From a virus, in IMG/VR virus record IMGVR_UViG_3300043468_000096, positions 1 through 22,360 of that record: DNA of 22,360 nucleotides, one strand, 5' to 3'. Both the position numbers and the translations under genes were made by a program. Positions 1 through 8,780 of this stretch are shown in pieces (position 1 is the first letter of the stretch; every line of letters starts with the position of its first letter). The notes beneath the pieces are model-generated. The model was not told the DNA's origin. It ran no database searches and saw nothing but the letters and a program-made list of their open reading frames with translations.

Positions 1-445
1 TCACAGGTGCGGCTGGGCCACCTAGCGCACCGACTGAAGCACCGACAAGAGCGCCACCAATTCCAACAGCAGTCTCGGGCGCAGATTGGGCAATGGTGGA
101 ACCTGCAAACTTAGCTACATCGCCGACGCCCTCAATCTCGGAGATATCAGCGACATCCGGCTTGTACTTGGCGGCGTAATCCTCGCTCTCTCTGGAGGTG
201 TCAAAAAGATATTGCGAGAGATCCTCAAGTCCAGCCGCTTGAGCAGCCTTGCCGCCCGCCGCACTGAGTCGGCCAATTGACGAATAGAATCCAGACTCAA
301 GAGCGCCAATGCCCTGCTCCGGAACTGGAGCGGGCTTTGGCGCTGGATACCTTGTCAGGACATAGTCAACAATTTGCTGATCCGTGGCATCGTCGGGAAA
401 GTTAAGAGCCTGACCAGCCTCGGGGACGTATATTGTTCTTGCCAT
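1..445 (-). CDS. N-terminus of a large internal virion protein (partial)
   Basis: At least 148 residues from the ATG at 445; the reading frame is open through the left edge. The start MARTIYVPEAGQALNFPDDA then TDQQIVDYVLTRYP is the short beta-helix module (FPDDATDQQI) that opens many phage internal and tail proteins. PEQGIGALESGFYSSIGRL and a helical AAGGKAAQAAGLEDLSQYLF segment follow, then an acidic stretch, and a hydrophobic Gly/Ala run (ETAVGIGGALVGASVGALGG) at about residues 124-143. The plan matches large ejection proteins, some of which carry lytic transglycosylase domains further on, which cannot be seen here. The stop codon is outside the window. Confidence 0.65.
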   Translation of the reverse strand, partial: MARTIYVPEAGQALNFPDDATDQQIVDYVLTRYPAPKPAPVPEQGIGALESGFYSSIGRLSAAGGKAAQAAGLEDLSQYLFDTSRESEDYAAKYKPDVADISEIEGVGDVAKFAGSTIAQSAPETAVGIGGALVGASVGALGGPAAPV

Positions 446-466
446 TTTTCACTCAGAGAGCGTTGC

Positions 467-1726
467 TTATCGAGTAGGATAATTGATCTTTTCGTTAGCC
501 GTGTCAACGCTCGGTATGGACGAGAAGCCGTACTGCTCAGAAATGTAAGATTCATAAGCGCCAAGCTTCTGTCCGAGGGCGTCAAACCTCTCTTTAAGAA
601 CCTTGATTGTGGCTTCTGCCTCTTGCGGGTCTCTACCATAACGGGTGACATCGCTTCTGATGGATTGGATGTCCTCAATTATGTTGTCCTGCTGACGCCT
701 GATGTCATTCATCTGCCCTGTGGCGATGTCTGTTCTGGCCTTCAACCCAGCAGCGGCAGTATCTCGTTCGTCTTCGGCAGCAGCGACATCATACTGATAC
801 AAAGCCTTCTTGAGTTCAAGATCCGCAAGGCGACGAGACCTTTCTTCTTCGGCTGCGCCTTCAGCAAATACAGCGGCCCCGCTGGCAATGTTCTCCATCA
901 TGTTTTTGCTGGGCTTTGCAAACTGCGCAGCCATAGCAAACCATTTCTGCGCCTTATCCCAATTGGAGGGATCTTCGGCCTTCATGATTTCCTCAAGACG
1001 AGCGCGAAGATCTTCCTTGGCTGGGGCCGTTTGGTTTTCGATTGATGTGTTATTCTTGCCTGCGTTCGGATCTGGAGGAATGGAAGGCTTGTATAAATCT
1101 CTGTCAAGCATCTGCGCATATCGCTGCTGAGCCTGAATGTCCCGAACGCTTTCCGCCATCGGGAGCATGGAATCATCTATTTCTCTCTGAGTTCTTTCCC
1201 GAGAAGCAATGTCCTTTGCCTGAGAAGATATTTCCTCAACTGTATCACCGGAAAGAATTCTAGCCCCGGGAGAAACCTGATCTTGCCCCGGGAAAAGGAA
1301 GTTATAAATGCCACTCATAAGGCTTGCGTCACCAACGCGCGCAATCGGAGCGCCAGCGCCACGAGGACCATAACGGTAATACCTTTCAACAAGGCTTCCG
1401 TCCTGATAACGCTGCACCATTCCACCGTCGCGCATGCCCTGCTCAAGAGCGCCAACGCCAGCTTGCATCTGCGGGGGCGGCATCTGGGGCGGGGTCTGCA
1501 TCGGGGCTTCAATATTCTGCGGCACACTCGCAAGCTGCTTCGTCAGCGTGTCAACGACTGACTCCTGCGGACCACCGGAGAACTGCTCACGGATGGACTG
1601 ACGGCGCTGGGCTTCTGCCGCAACAAGGAACGGCGGGATGTCACCCGTCGGGTTCTGCATAAGCATAGAGAGCCTGTCGTCGGGAAGGCCCTTGAGAAGA
1701 TCCTGCTGTTGGATGATGTTGGCCAT
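467..1726 (-). CDS. probable internal virion protein, GIGAL/GG-motif family
   Basis: This encodes 419 residues. The N-terminus LPDDRLSMLMQNPTGDIPPF then LVAAEAQRRQSIRE is a pattern I know from abundant, mostly unannotated proteins of uncultured aquatic phages. After a Pro/Gln-rich linker come AGVGALEQGM and MRDGGMV (98-104), then QRYQDGSLV, a second motif typical of the same family. The C-terminal half is a long charged coiled coil (residues about 270-400). It probably belongs to the internal core or tape-like set with its neighbours. It starts one base after the upstream stop. Confidence 0.6.
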   Translation of the reverse strand: MANIIQQQDLLKGLPDDRLSMLMQNPTGDIPPFLVAAEAQRRQSIREQFSGGPQESVVDTLTKQLASVPQNIEAPMQTPPQMPPPQMQAGVGALEQGMRDGGMVQRYQDGSLVERYYRYGPRGAGAPIARVGDASLMSGIYNFLFPGQDQVSPGARILSGDTVEEISSQAKDIASRERTQREIDDSMLPMAESVRDIQAQQRYAQMLDRDLYKPSIPPDPNAGKNNTSIENQTAPAKEDLRARLEEIMKAEDPSNWDKAQKWFAMAAQFAKPSKNMMENIASGAAVFAEGAAEEERSRRLADLELKKALYQYDVAAAEDERDTAAAGLKARTDIATGQMNDIRRQQDNIIEDIQSIRSDVTRYGRDPQEAEATIKVLKERFDALGQKLGAYESYISEQYGFSSIPSVDTANEKINYPTR

Positions 1727-1727
1727 A

Positions 1728-2927
1728 TCAGCGCTCGTACTTGCTGTAATACTGAGGTTGAAGATCGGCTAGACCGCCACCGGCATAGCGATGAAGATCG
1801 CGGGGAATCAGGCCACCGGCACGCCACAATCCAAAGCTCTGACCAATGCCGCCCGCCGTGGCAAGCCCGCCGAGTATATTGCCCCAAGTGCTAGAGCCGC
1901 TGTTCTTGTCTTTCATCATCTGGGCCTGCGCCATGGAGGCTGGCTGAGCGGCAATTGCGGCCTGCTGGGCAGCCACACGAAGCGGATACTCCTGCTTTGC
2001 AAGCTTGTACGCTTCTTTCTGGGCACCAGCCCCCTGCATGGCACCAAGGTTCGTGATCTGCATGTTCTTCCGTTGCTCGGCAAGAGCGGCCTGTAGGCGG
2101 GCTGAATCGGACTGACCAGCAAGACCGGCAAGCTCGGCTTCCTTCGCCGCTGCAATCTGTGCCGCAGTCTGCTGACGCGCGGCCATTGCACCTTCAATGC
2201 CCTGAAACTCAGCCTGTTTGCCGAACTGACGGGATTGCTCTTCCATGCCCTGCGCAGCAAGACGATCAGCGATCTCCTTACTGTAGAGACCGGCACCAGA
2301 CTCGAATGCAGCCTGAAGGCTCTGTGCATCCAGATCCTTCAACTGCTCTGCGTAGTTCCGCCGAGCAAGCTCTTCCTGAATTGCGGCACCAGAGCCACCA
2401 AATGCACCAGCGCGGGCAGCCTGTGCCTCACGCTCTCCGCGAGCTTCATCGTATGTACGCTTCAGGCGGGCGCGATTACGATCTGCGACGAGCTTCTCAT
2501 AGGGAGACATACGCTCCTTAATGTTCCGCGCCGTGTAGTCGGCCTGCTCAAATTGACCAGTATCGTAGTCTCCAGCCCTACCGTACTTGCTCTCAAAGTC
2601 CTTGAATTTTGTCTTGTCGTACTCACCAGCCTTACCGTAGTCCTTGTAGAGGTCTCCGCTCCGGCGAAGCGCCTTAGACTGCTCCTTGTCACCATACTTG
2701 TAAAGGCTCGGGACACCGGCATAATAAGCCTGCGTGTACTTCGACTCCCCGGGAAGTCCCTCTAGGTAAAGCTTGTTGCCGTACTGGCTAGAAGCCCCGA
2801 GAACGTCCTTGAAGTATTCCTTCTGTGCCGTCGCAAGATCATCGCTGCCGTACTTATCCTTGAACGGCATCTTGTCTTTCTTGTTCTTGTCTTTCTTGTT
2901 CTTGTCTTTGTTGTCGTTCTTCGCCAT
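1728..2927 (-). CDS. probable internal (ejected) virion protein
   Basis: This encodes 399 residues. It opens with a Lys/Asp/Asn repeat (KNDNKDKNKKDKNKKDK). Residues about 130-330 are Ala/Gln/Glu-rich helices with the family phrase ARAGAFGGSGAAIQEELARR followed by a long coil ending near MQITNLGAMQGAG. Residues about 345-365 are small and hydrophobic (NILGGLATAGGIGQSFGL), and the C-terminus carries WRAGGLI and YAGGGLA before a Tyr-rich end. Helical Ala/Gln-rich proteins at this position in podoviruses are usually internal core or ejection proteins that help form the DNA channel through the envelope; that role is inferred. Confidence 0.6.
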   Translation of the reverse strand: MAKNDNKDKNKKDKNKKDKMPFKDKYGSDDLATAQKEYFKDVLGASSQYGNKLYLEGLPGESKYTQAYYAGVPSLYKYGDKEQSKALRRSGDLYKDYGKAGEYDKTKFKDFESKYGRAGDYDTGQFEQADYTARNIKERMSPYEKLVADRNRARLKRTYDEARGEREAQAARAGAFGGSGAAIQEELARRNYAEQLKDLDAQSLQAAFESGAGLYSKEIADRLAAQGMEEQSRQFGKQAEFQGIEGAMAARQQTAAQIAAAKEAELAGLAGQSDSARLQAALAEQRKNMQITNLGAMQGAGAQKEAYKLAKQEYPLRVAAQQAAIAAQPASMAQAQMMKDKNSGSSTWGNILGGLATAGGIGQSFGLWRAGGLIPRDLHRYAGGGLADLQPQYYSKYER

Positions 2928-2929
2928 GT

Positions 2930-3685
2930 TTACACCGGAAGGAATTCGCTAGGGTTGATCGGTTCGGATCCCTTGATAAGCTCGGACCCTTCTTCTCTCA
3001 GACGCGCGACCATGGCGTCCAGAACTTTCGCACCGGCCTCTGTAGAACCATCGCCAAGTGTGGCAACAGCCCATGCCGGAATAACGTACTCACCGCTTGC
3101 AATGCGGACATCCTCGCGGCCATCAATCGAGCCGGGGACCAAATCTGCGACCCCGCTTCCGGGGCCTGACACAACACCACCGTCGGCATAAGCCCGCATA
3201 AGCTCTGCGGTCGCCTCACGGCCAAACATTTCGTCGTAGTCGTTAAGCGCCTTGCGGGGGTTCGGATGCTGCCCACGAAGCGCCGCGATGCCGCTTGAAA
3301 CCACACCACCCTTGTCCAAGGTCTTCTGGACTACGCCGCCACGAGCCATCGCCTGACCAGCCATCGGGCGCTGTAGGGGCTGAATCGGGCTGAGTGGCTT
3401 TGTTCCAATGCCGGTTGTGGATGCCGTCGTCGAATACCCTTGGGTGTTGTAGCTGCCGGGCTGCGGAGCAGGCTGTGCCGGAGGCTGCAAGAAAGCGCCA
3501 ATCTGTGTCTCGGACTTCTGGGGGTTCAGGTTCCCAAGCTGGGGTGCCGGACGGAACGGGGCCGGAGAATTTATCTGAAGCCCGCTGATACCCTGATTAT
3601 AGCCGAAAGCGGGCTTGTTGAGAAGTTCTTGGGGCCGCTGATACTGAGCCTGCCCGAAGTTCTGGGGGATGCCATTGAGATACAT
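2930..3685 (-). CDS. internal virion / minor tail protein with GG motifs
   Basis: This encodes 251 residues. Residues 1-110 are Pro/Gln-rich and probably disordered. The centre has three copies of the window's motif: MARGGVV (113-119), LDKGGVV (123-129) and YADGGVV (166-172). Residues about 175-235 hold a compact conserved domain (GSGVADLVPGSIDGREDVRI, then ASGEYVIPAWAVATLGDG, STEAGAKVLDAMVARLRE) that I recognise from virion proteins of many environmental tailed phages, where the 'sGEYVIPA...LG-GS-EAGA' segment is the signature. Function is not established; the gene leads a block of probable internal proteins. Confidence 0.65.
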   Translation of the reverse strand: MYLNGIPQNFGQAQYQRPQELLNKPAFGYNQGISGLQINSPAPFRPAPQLGNLNPQKSETQIGAFLQPPAQPAPQPGSYNTQGYSTTASTTGIGTKPLSPIQPLQRPMAGQAMARGGVVQKTLDKGGVVSSGIAALRGQHPNPRKALNDYDEMFGREATAELMRAYADGGVVSGPGSGVADLVPGSIDGREDVRIASGEYVIPAWAVATLGDGSTEAGAKVLDAMVARLREEGSELIKGSEPINPSEFLPV

Positions 3686-3686
3686 A

Positions 3687-3944
3687 TTAGCTCACAATCT
3701 TTAGGACCCCGCCGTCAGACCAAACGCTGCCGGGGGGAAGACCAGTTGAGGAGGTTGGGACATTCACAATTGTAAGGCCAGACACCGGATAACCGGCAAT
3801 CTGGCTAGACAAGTCGGACCCGACAGTGACGGGTCGCACTTGGTTAATCCCGTTTATCGCAAGGTTAAGCTGCCGGATAAGACGGTTCATGTATTCCTGA
3901 TTGTACTCGCGCGGAGCAAGTGGTAGTGCCGAGTTAGCCGTCAT
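3687..3944 (-). CDS. small conserved tail-region protein
   Basis: This encodes 85 residues. The helical N-terminus LPLAPREYNQEYMNRLIRQL and NLAINGINQ is followed by a beta C-terminus ending in GSVWSDGGVLKIVS. This arrangement is a recurring small phage gene located after gp10-like or tail-tube genes; function unknown, possibly a trimeric coiled-coil linker or needle-like piece. Translation is coupled to the gp10-like gene through ATGA. Confidence 0.7.
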   Translation of the reverse strand: MTANSALPLAPREYNQEYMNRLIRQLNLAINGINQVRPVTVGSDLSSQIAGYPVSGLTIVNVPTSSTGLPPGSVWSDGGVLKIVS

Positions 3945-6121
3945 CTGCGTCCATCCTGCCGCATGTCAAACCTCGGGGTACCGAGACGCCAAGATACGCC
4001 CTTGTCATCGCTTCCAACGCGGAGAATAACAGACCTAGCACGAAGGCGTGTAAACACTTGATCCGTGAAGCGATCAACCTTCAGGGTCGCCTCGCTGTTG
4101 CGTTGGACGTTACGCTCATCACCGGCACCAATCTGGCTGCCGGGATAATCCTGCGGCCTGATCGTGAACTTGACAATTGGCTGCTCGCCTTCGTTCGTTG
4201 TGGAGTTGCGGAATGTAAGGTCCGGGATTACACGATTGATGAACAAGAAGTTGTTCCCGTCCTGAATTTCAATCGGGCTGGACTGGATGTAAGCATTGAT
4301 GGCGGTCGCTGGGCTTGTTGAGCCATCGTCAAACCCGGACTCCTGATTATACAGATAGCCATCCGGGCTCACTGACCTCGGGGTCGTATGACTGCGGCGA
4401 TCTATCCAAGCGGTGCGAGCCATAGTGCCGTAGTACCAAGCCTGCTCCACGTAGTTGTAAACAACATAGCGGTCAACCTCTCGATCACCGGGGTTCCCGC
4501 CTTGGCTGGAAGATGGATAGAACCAGATGATTTCGTTGTTGCCCGAATCCGCAGAGCAATAGACCTTGTTGCCATCATTAACGCTAATGTCCGTGAACAC
4601 GTAATCCCTGACGGTACACGGCATCGTTTGGATCTTACCGTCGTACATATAGAAGTTGCTCGACCCCATCCAGTAAGCAACCGAGCCGGTCACGATTTTG
4701 GAGTTCGGGCCGATGATGTCAAAGTTCGACCCGACAAGATTGAAGCCATAGCCGAACGGAGGCCCCGTGTAGGTCATCGTGAACAGTGAGGAGTCGGTCC
4801 AGATGAGGATTTCCTCACGGTTCTGAACCGCCGTGACAATGTACGACCCCGCAGATAGCCTTGTCTCACCGGCAGTCTTGGTCGTGTCGGCGATGTCCCA
4901 ATTTGTTGGGTCGTTTGAGTCAGACCAGCGGACAATCATCTTGTCCTGACCTTGGTTCACGTCGTATGGATTACACCCAAGGCAAATGATTTGACGGTTC
5001 TGGTCGGACACCATCATCTCGGTCGAGACATACGGCATGTACTGCTTCGCGTAGGTGGGGCCAAGCTCGCTAAAGCTTATCGCGGGGCCGTCGTCGTTGG
5101 TGATGTCCCAATAGACCAAGGAAGAAATGTAAACGTAGGCATCAAGTCCGCCGGTCGTTGTCGATCCTGCGTTGCTCGTGACTGTGAAGGTGTATGCGTT
5201 GGCATTCACGACGGATATGGTGTGTGCGCCGTTAAGCTGCGTCGGGGTCAGGCCGCCGATGGAACTTTCAAGTCCACCGATTATGATCGCCGTGTTGCTC
5301 GTGAAGCCGTGGTTGGTCTGAGTTACCGTTACGACATTGCTGCCGTTGCTCGTTCCAATCGCGTTTGTGTTGAACTTAAATCCGTTGTATAGGTCGCGCG
5401 GGCAGGCGATCATGTCCTCGCCATAGTTGTCCACGGTCCAAAGGCCGCTGTAATATGTGGAAATGGTTGTATCGGGGCCGAAGCCCCAGCCATAAGAACC
5501 AGAGACGCCGCCCCACGGACCAGAACCCCAACCGGCATAGCTCACAGATCCGGCAATGCCCGGATGGAACTGATACTTCACGGATACATTTGAACCGCCA
5601 CCAGATCCGGTCGATGTTGCCGTGCCGGTGGTCGTGATGCTGTATGCGTTGGAGTTGACGACGTTCGATACAACAAATTCCTTGTTGATCTGTGCAGCAA
5701 GTATTCCGTTTACATTCGATGACCCGGATATCGTGATATAGTCACCGACTACAGCGCCGTGGTTAACGTCAGTTACGGTAATATTGTGAGACGTGTTCGA
5801 CGTGGCAATCGGATTTGACCCAAGCGTCACAGACCTGCGCAGCGGCGTAATGTCGATGATCTCTGAGGAGTTGTCCACATAGAACTTGATGTTCGTGGGG
5901 CAGGCAAGATATGCCGTGCCGACAAGGCTTGACCAGTCATACAGCTTTCGGCACTCGCCGATCAATGCAGTCTGGTTCTCGTATATCCTCGTCCAGCCGC
6001 CGATTTTCTCAGGCAGACCGTTCCTGAAGCGAACATAGTCCGAGTCATACCAGCCACCGCTGTTGGTGTAGCTGGTCATGTCTCGGTTGATGCCGGGCTT
6101 GATCTGGATCTTGGAGAGCAT
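3941..6121 (-). CDS. tail stabilisation / DNA-retention protein, P22 gp10-like
   Basis: This encodes 726 residues. The N-terminus KIQIKPGINRDMTSYTNSGG followed by WYDSDYVRFRNGLPEKIGGW is the hallmark of the P22 gp10 family, whose members form a ring under the adaptor that keeps the packaged DNA inside and carries the tail spike and needle. P22 gp10 is about 470 residues; the extra length here comes largely from two inserted beta domains (about 101-180 and 252-325) that are paralogues of each other: each has NHG, a hydrophobic I-I-G strand, and NAYSITTTG or NAYTFTVTS. The C-terminal part (QDYPGSQIGAG...WRLGTPRFDMRQDG) matches family ends. It overlaps the next gene by ATGA. Confidence 0.88.
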   Translation of the reverse strand: MLSKIQIKPGINRDMTSYTNSGGWYDSDYVRFRNGLPEKIGGWTRIYENQTALIGECRKLYDWSSLVGTAYLACPTNIKFYVDNSSEIIDITPLRRSVTLGSNPIATSNTSHNITVTDVNHGAVVGDYITISGSSNVNGILAAQINKEFVVSNVVNSNAYSITTTGTATSTGSGGGSNVSVKYQFHPGIAGSVSYAGWGSGPWGGVSGSYGWGFGPDTTISTYYSGLWTVDNYGEDMIACPRDLYNGFKFNTNAIGTSNGSNVVTVTQTNHGFTSNTAIIIGGLESSIGGLTPTQLNGAHTISVVNANAYTFTVTSNAGSTTTGGLDAYVYISSLVYWDITNDDGPAISFSELGPTYAKQYMPYVSTEMMVSDQNRQIICLGCNPYDVNQGQDKMIVRWSDSNDPTNWDIADTTKTAGETRLSAGSYIVTAVQNREEILIWTDSSLFTMTYTGPPFGYGFNLVGSNFDIIGPNSKIVTGSVAYWMGSSNFYMYDGKIQTMPCTVRDYVFTDISVNDGNKVYCSADSGNNEIIWFYPSSSQGGNPGDREVDRYVVYNYVEQAWYYGTMARTAWIDRRSHTTPRSVSPDGYLYNQESGFDDGSTSPATAINAYIQSSPIEIQDGNNFLFINRVIPDLTFRNSTTNEGEQPIVKFTIRPQDYPGSQIGAGDERNVQRNSEATLKVDRFTDQVFTRLRARSVILRVGSDDKGVSWRLGTPRFDMRQDGRR

Positions 6122-6129
6122 CTAATGCC

Positions 6130-6486
6130 CTATGAAAGGTTCTTCAGCTTGTAGAGAGTGGAGAGATAAACGCCGACGAGTTCGTCAACGATGTTCTCAA
6201 TGGCGGGAACCCCGTGGGCGATCTTGGCGCGGCACTTGGAAATCCAATTGGCGTCATCCGTGAGGCACTTGATGATGTCCACGGACTCGTCCTTGCAGGA
6301 CAGATCTACGTGGCCAATGATGCCCTTTGAGCCCTGACATGCCTCGACCAGCTTGTCGAGGGTGTCGATCACATTGTCGTAGAAAGATCCAAGCGCTTTA
6401 TGCTCAGCATAGGACTTGGTCTTCCAGTGGGCAAGATGCGCCTGATTGCGGGTTTTGAAAACGCGGGCGACAAGCTCTTCGATCAT
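6130..6486 (-). CDS. Dps/ferritin-like small helical protein (DUF5856-like)
   Basis: This encodes 118 residues, all helical. The pattern H17-x2-H20-W21...H29-x5-FYDNVIDTLDKLVEA recalls the first helices of Dps and other ferritin-like proteins (HW...H...FD...D), and the sequence fits what I recall of DUF5856 in phages. A second helical half (AHGVPAIENIVDELVGVYLS) completes a possible four-helix bundle. Whether it binds metal is not shown. It starts inside the stop of the S74 fibre gene (TAATG), so it is produced together with the fibre and may help its assembly or ride on it. A truncated sister copy exists at 9958-10077. Confidence 0.7.
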   Translation of the reverse strand: MIEELVARVFKTRNQAHLAHWKTKSYAEHKALGSFYDNVIDTLDKLVEACQGSKGIIGHVDLSCKDESVDIIKCLTDDANWISKCRAKIAHGVPAIENIVDELVGVYLSTLYKLKNLS

Positions 6487-8777
6487 TATTGCACCTTGGC
6501 TTCGAGGGCCGCAAGGCGGGCCTCAAGTGATTCAATCTTCGACCCCTGACGCTTGACAACGTCTAGAAGGAGGACAGACAAACGGGCATAGTCAACATCT
6601 TCTGGCTCGGGAGTATCTAGCGGTACTAAGTCCCGCCCTCCGGATCCGTCTGAAACTGATTTGACCGTCCTGTAGCGGACAAGTCGGGGTTCAACAAGAG
6701 CAACTTCCTCGGCAATTAGGCCGACGTATGACCAGTTGGGAAGCACGTCCCCTTCAAGGCTTTTGGGTCGATAAAAAACTGGCCGAAGCTTTGATACTGC
6801 GGCATCGGATATTGACGACCACAGATCTTCAACATCCTTCTTGTACTTTATCGAGGATGTTGCCCTGCCGATGGTGCCCGAGGATGTTACTTGGACCGCC
6901 GATCCTGTTACAGTGTTGTCGTATGTTTGCTGGGAGGTGAGAACTCCTGATGTTCCAATTTTGAGAGCCAGCACAGGAGATGTGTCCGCACTGCCTGCCG
7001 TTGAGAATTCAAGGATTCCGCCACCAGATGTACCTGCCGCCCTTGCCTGAATAGTTACGGGATAGGTCGTCCCGGCTCCAGTGTCGGATGTTCCAAACTG
7101 GATTATGCCCATCGGTTGATCTGCGGCGGTTGTTGTATCAACGTCCAGCAGCCTTATGCGATTTGAGGCGATGTCCGAGGCAATAAGGCCATTATTGTTG
7201 CTGTTTACGGTTATTACGGAAGGGTTGCCAGAGGTTGCGTTCTCAAAGGTGGTAGTCTGCGTCGAAAATGTCTGGCCCCCAGACCAAGTATTAGCCCCAT
7301 CCAAAAGCGGAACAGTTGAGCCCGTTGTTCCCGTGTTGTATGTAGCCGACGTACCAAGCCCGAGATTTGTCCTAGCCCCGGATGCAGTGGAAGAACCAGT
7401 ACCACCGTCGGCAACAGCGAGATCTGTTATGCCGGTGATTGATCCACCGGAAATTGAAACCGAAGTTGACGCCTGAGTCGCCATCGTTCCAAGTCCGAGG
7501 TTGGTACGAGCATCCGTTGCAGTAGATGCGCCAGTACCACCGTCGGCAACAGCGAGATCTGTTATGCCGGTGATTGATCCGCCCGTGATGGAAACTGAGT
7601 TAGAATTCTGCGTGGATATCGTACCAAGGCCAAGGTTTGTCCTAGCGCCGGATGCGGTAGAGGATCCGGTGCCACCGTCAGCGACAGCAAGATCTGTAAT
7701 GCCCGTGATTGATCCACCGGAAATTGAAACCGAAGTTGACGCCTGAGTCGCCATCGTTCCAAGTCCGAGGTTGGTACGAGCATCCGTTGCAGTAGATGCA
7801 CCAGTACCGCCATCTGCGACTGCGAGGTCTGCAATCCCGGTTATTGATCCTCCGGTGATCGTCACCGAGGAAGAAGCCTGAGTAGCGATTGTTCCGAGAC
7901 CCAAGCTTGAACGAGCCCCTGCGGCAGTTGTAGAACCTGTGCCGCCATTGGATATAGCAAGCGTTCCGGCAGCCGTGATTGTGCCGGAAGATGTGATCGG
8001 GCCACCAGAGAACGAAAGCCCCGTGGTGCCTCCGGAAACGTCAACCGATGTGACGCCCGTGCCTCCGGTGCCTGCGGCAAGCGACCATGTGTTCGCGGCA
8101 TCCTTCTTCAGGTATCCGCTTGTTCCGACGAGGTCGGCAATTGCCTGTAGGTCCCCGCTGTACTCCTGAACATCTGTTCCGATTCCAACACCAAGGTTCG
8201 TTCGGGCATTGCCTGCATTTGAGGCTCCAGTGCCGCCATCTGCAATCGCAAGATCCGTTATTCCCGTGATTGAGCCGCCGGTAATGGATGCGTTGCTTGT
8301 GGCAAGGCTTGAAAGTCCCGTGATTGATCCGCCCGTGATGCTGACATTGTTTGCCTGCTGAGCGGCAATGCTTCCGGTAACGATGCGCGCATCTGTTCCG
8401 TCAACATAGACAATCAGGGTTGATCCATTCGGAATGGATACCCCGGTCTGCCCGCTGACCTTCAGGGTGACTGCATATCCGCCGGTCGTGGCATTCTTGA
8501 CGATGTAAACCTTGCTGATGGCTGGGCAGATCACGTTACGCGCTGCCGACAGCGTTCCGGTGAGGTTCAGGATCATATTTCGAGACTGATCCGATGCCCC
8601 GTTACTGACGGTCAGCGTTGTGTCGCCAACGTCAGACACCGCGATGGATTCGTAACCGCAGATAGCCTGCTCAAGGAGGGTGCCGAGGTTCGTGTTGGTC
8701 GTGACGCCCCAAGTACCCTGCTGGTCGCCGGTTCCGATAAGCTCAAGCCGAAGGTTGGTGGAGTATGTCGATGCCAT
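6486..8777 (-). CDS. tail fibre protein with C-terminal S74 chaperone domain
   Basis: This encodes 763 residues. Residues 1-140 form the virion-attachment base (TNLRLELIGTGDQQGTWG is a common fibre start). Repeats of the ITGGSITGI-DLAVADGGTG type follow, with four 45-residue units at 304-483. Residues about 500-640 are a beta domain. Residues 641-763 are a peptidase S74 intramolecular chaperone: SSIKYKKDVEDL contains the conserved Ser-x-x-x-Lys start where self-cleavage normally occurs, then VSKLRPVFYRP, VGLIAEEVALVEP, VDYARLSVLLLDVV and a terminal coiled coil. Such domains fold the trimer and then cut themselves off. No strong ribosome binding site is seen, but the previous stop is three bases upstream, so coupling is likely. 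Confidence 0.9.
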   Translation of the reverse strand: MASTYSTNLRLELIGTGDQQGTWGVTTNTNLGTLLEQAICGYESIAVSDVGDTTLTVSNGASDQSRNMILNLTGTLSAARNVICPAISKVYIVKNATTGGYAVTLKVSGQTGVSIPNGSTLIVYVDGTDARIVTGSIAAQQANNVSITGGSITGLSSLATSNASITGGSITGITDLAIADGGTGASNAGNARTNLGVGIGTDVQEYSGDLQAIADLVGTSGYLKKDAANTWSLAAGTGGTGVTSVDVSGGTTGLSFSGGPITSSGTITAAGTLAISNGGTGSTTAAGARSSLGLGTIATQASSSVTITGGSITGIADLAVADGGTGASTATDARTNLGLGTMATQASTSVSISGGSITGITDLAVADGGTGSSTASGARTNLGLGTISTQNSNSVSITGGSITGITDLAVADGGTGASTATDARTNLGLGTMATQASTSVSISGGSITGITDLAVADGGTGSSTASGARTNLGLGTSATYNTGTTGSTVPLLDGANTWSGGQTFSTQTTTFENATSGNPSVITVNSNNNGLIASDIASNRIRLLDVDTTTAADQPMGIIQFGTSDTGAGTTYPVTIQARAAGTSGGGILEFSTAGSADTSPVLALKIGTSGVLTSQQTYDNTVTGSAVQVTSSGTIGRATSSIKYKKDVEDLWSSISDAAVSKLRPVFYRPKSLEGDVLPNWSYVGLIAEEVALVEPRLVRYRTVKSVSDGSGGRDLVPLDTPEPEDVDYARLSVLLLDVVKRQGSKIESLEARLAALEAKVQ
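7329..7868 (-). repeat. four 135-base fibre repeats in two alternating types
   Basis: Four 45-residue units lie head to tail. Units 1 and 3 share ASTATDARTNLGLGTMATQ; units 2 and 4 share SSTASGARTNLGLGT, so the real period is 270 bases. Bases 7435-7529 and 7705-7799 are identical over 95 bases, indicating a recent duplication or conversion. Confidence 0.85.
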
Positions 8778-8780
8778 GGT

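Noticed and set aside
374-1045. Long plus-strand reading frame of 223 codons
   Set aside because: It lies opposite two coherent minus-strand genes, has no family-like sequence, and the operon is otherwise uniformly on the minus strand.
7329-7868. Regular repeats resembling a CRISPR array
   Set aside because: Repeats are in-frame coding units with no unique spacers and encode a fibre shaft.
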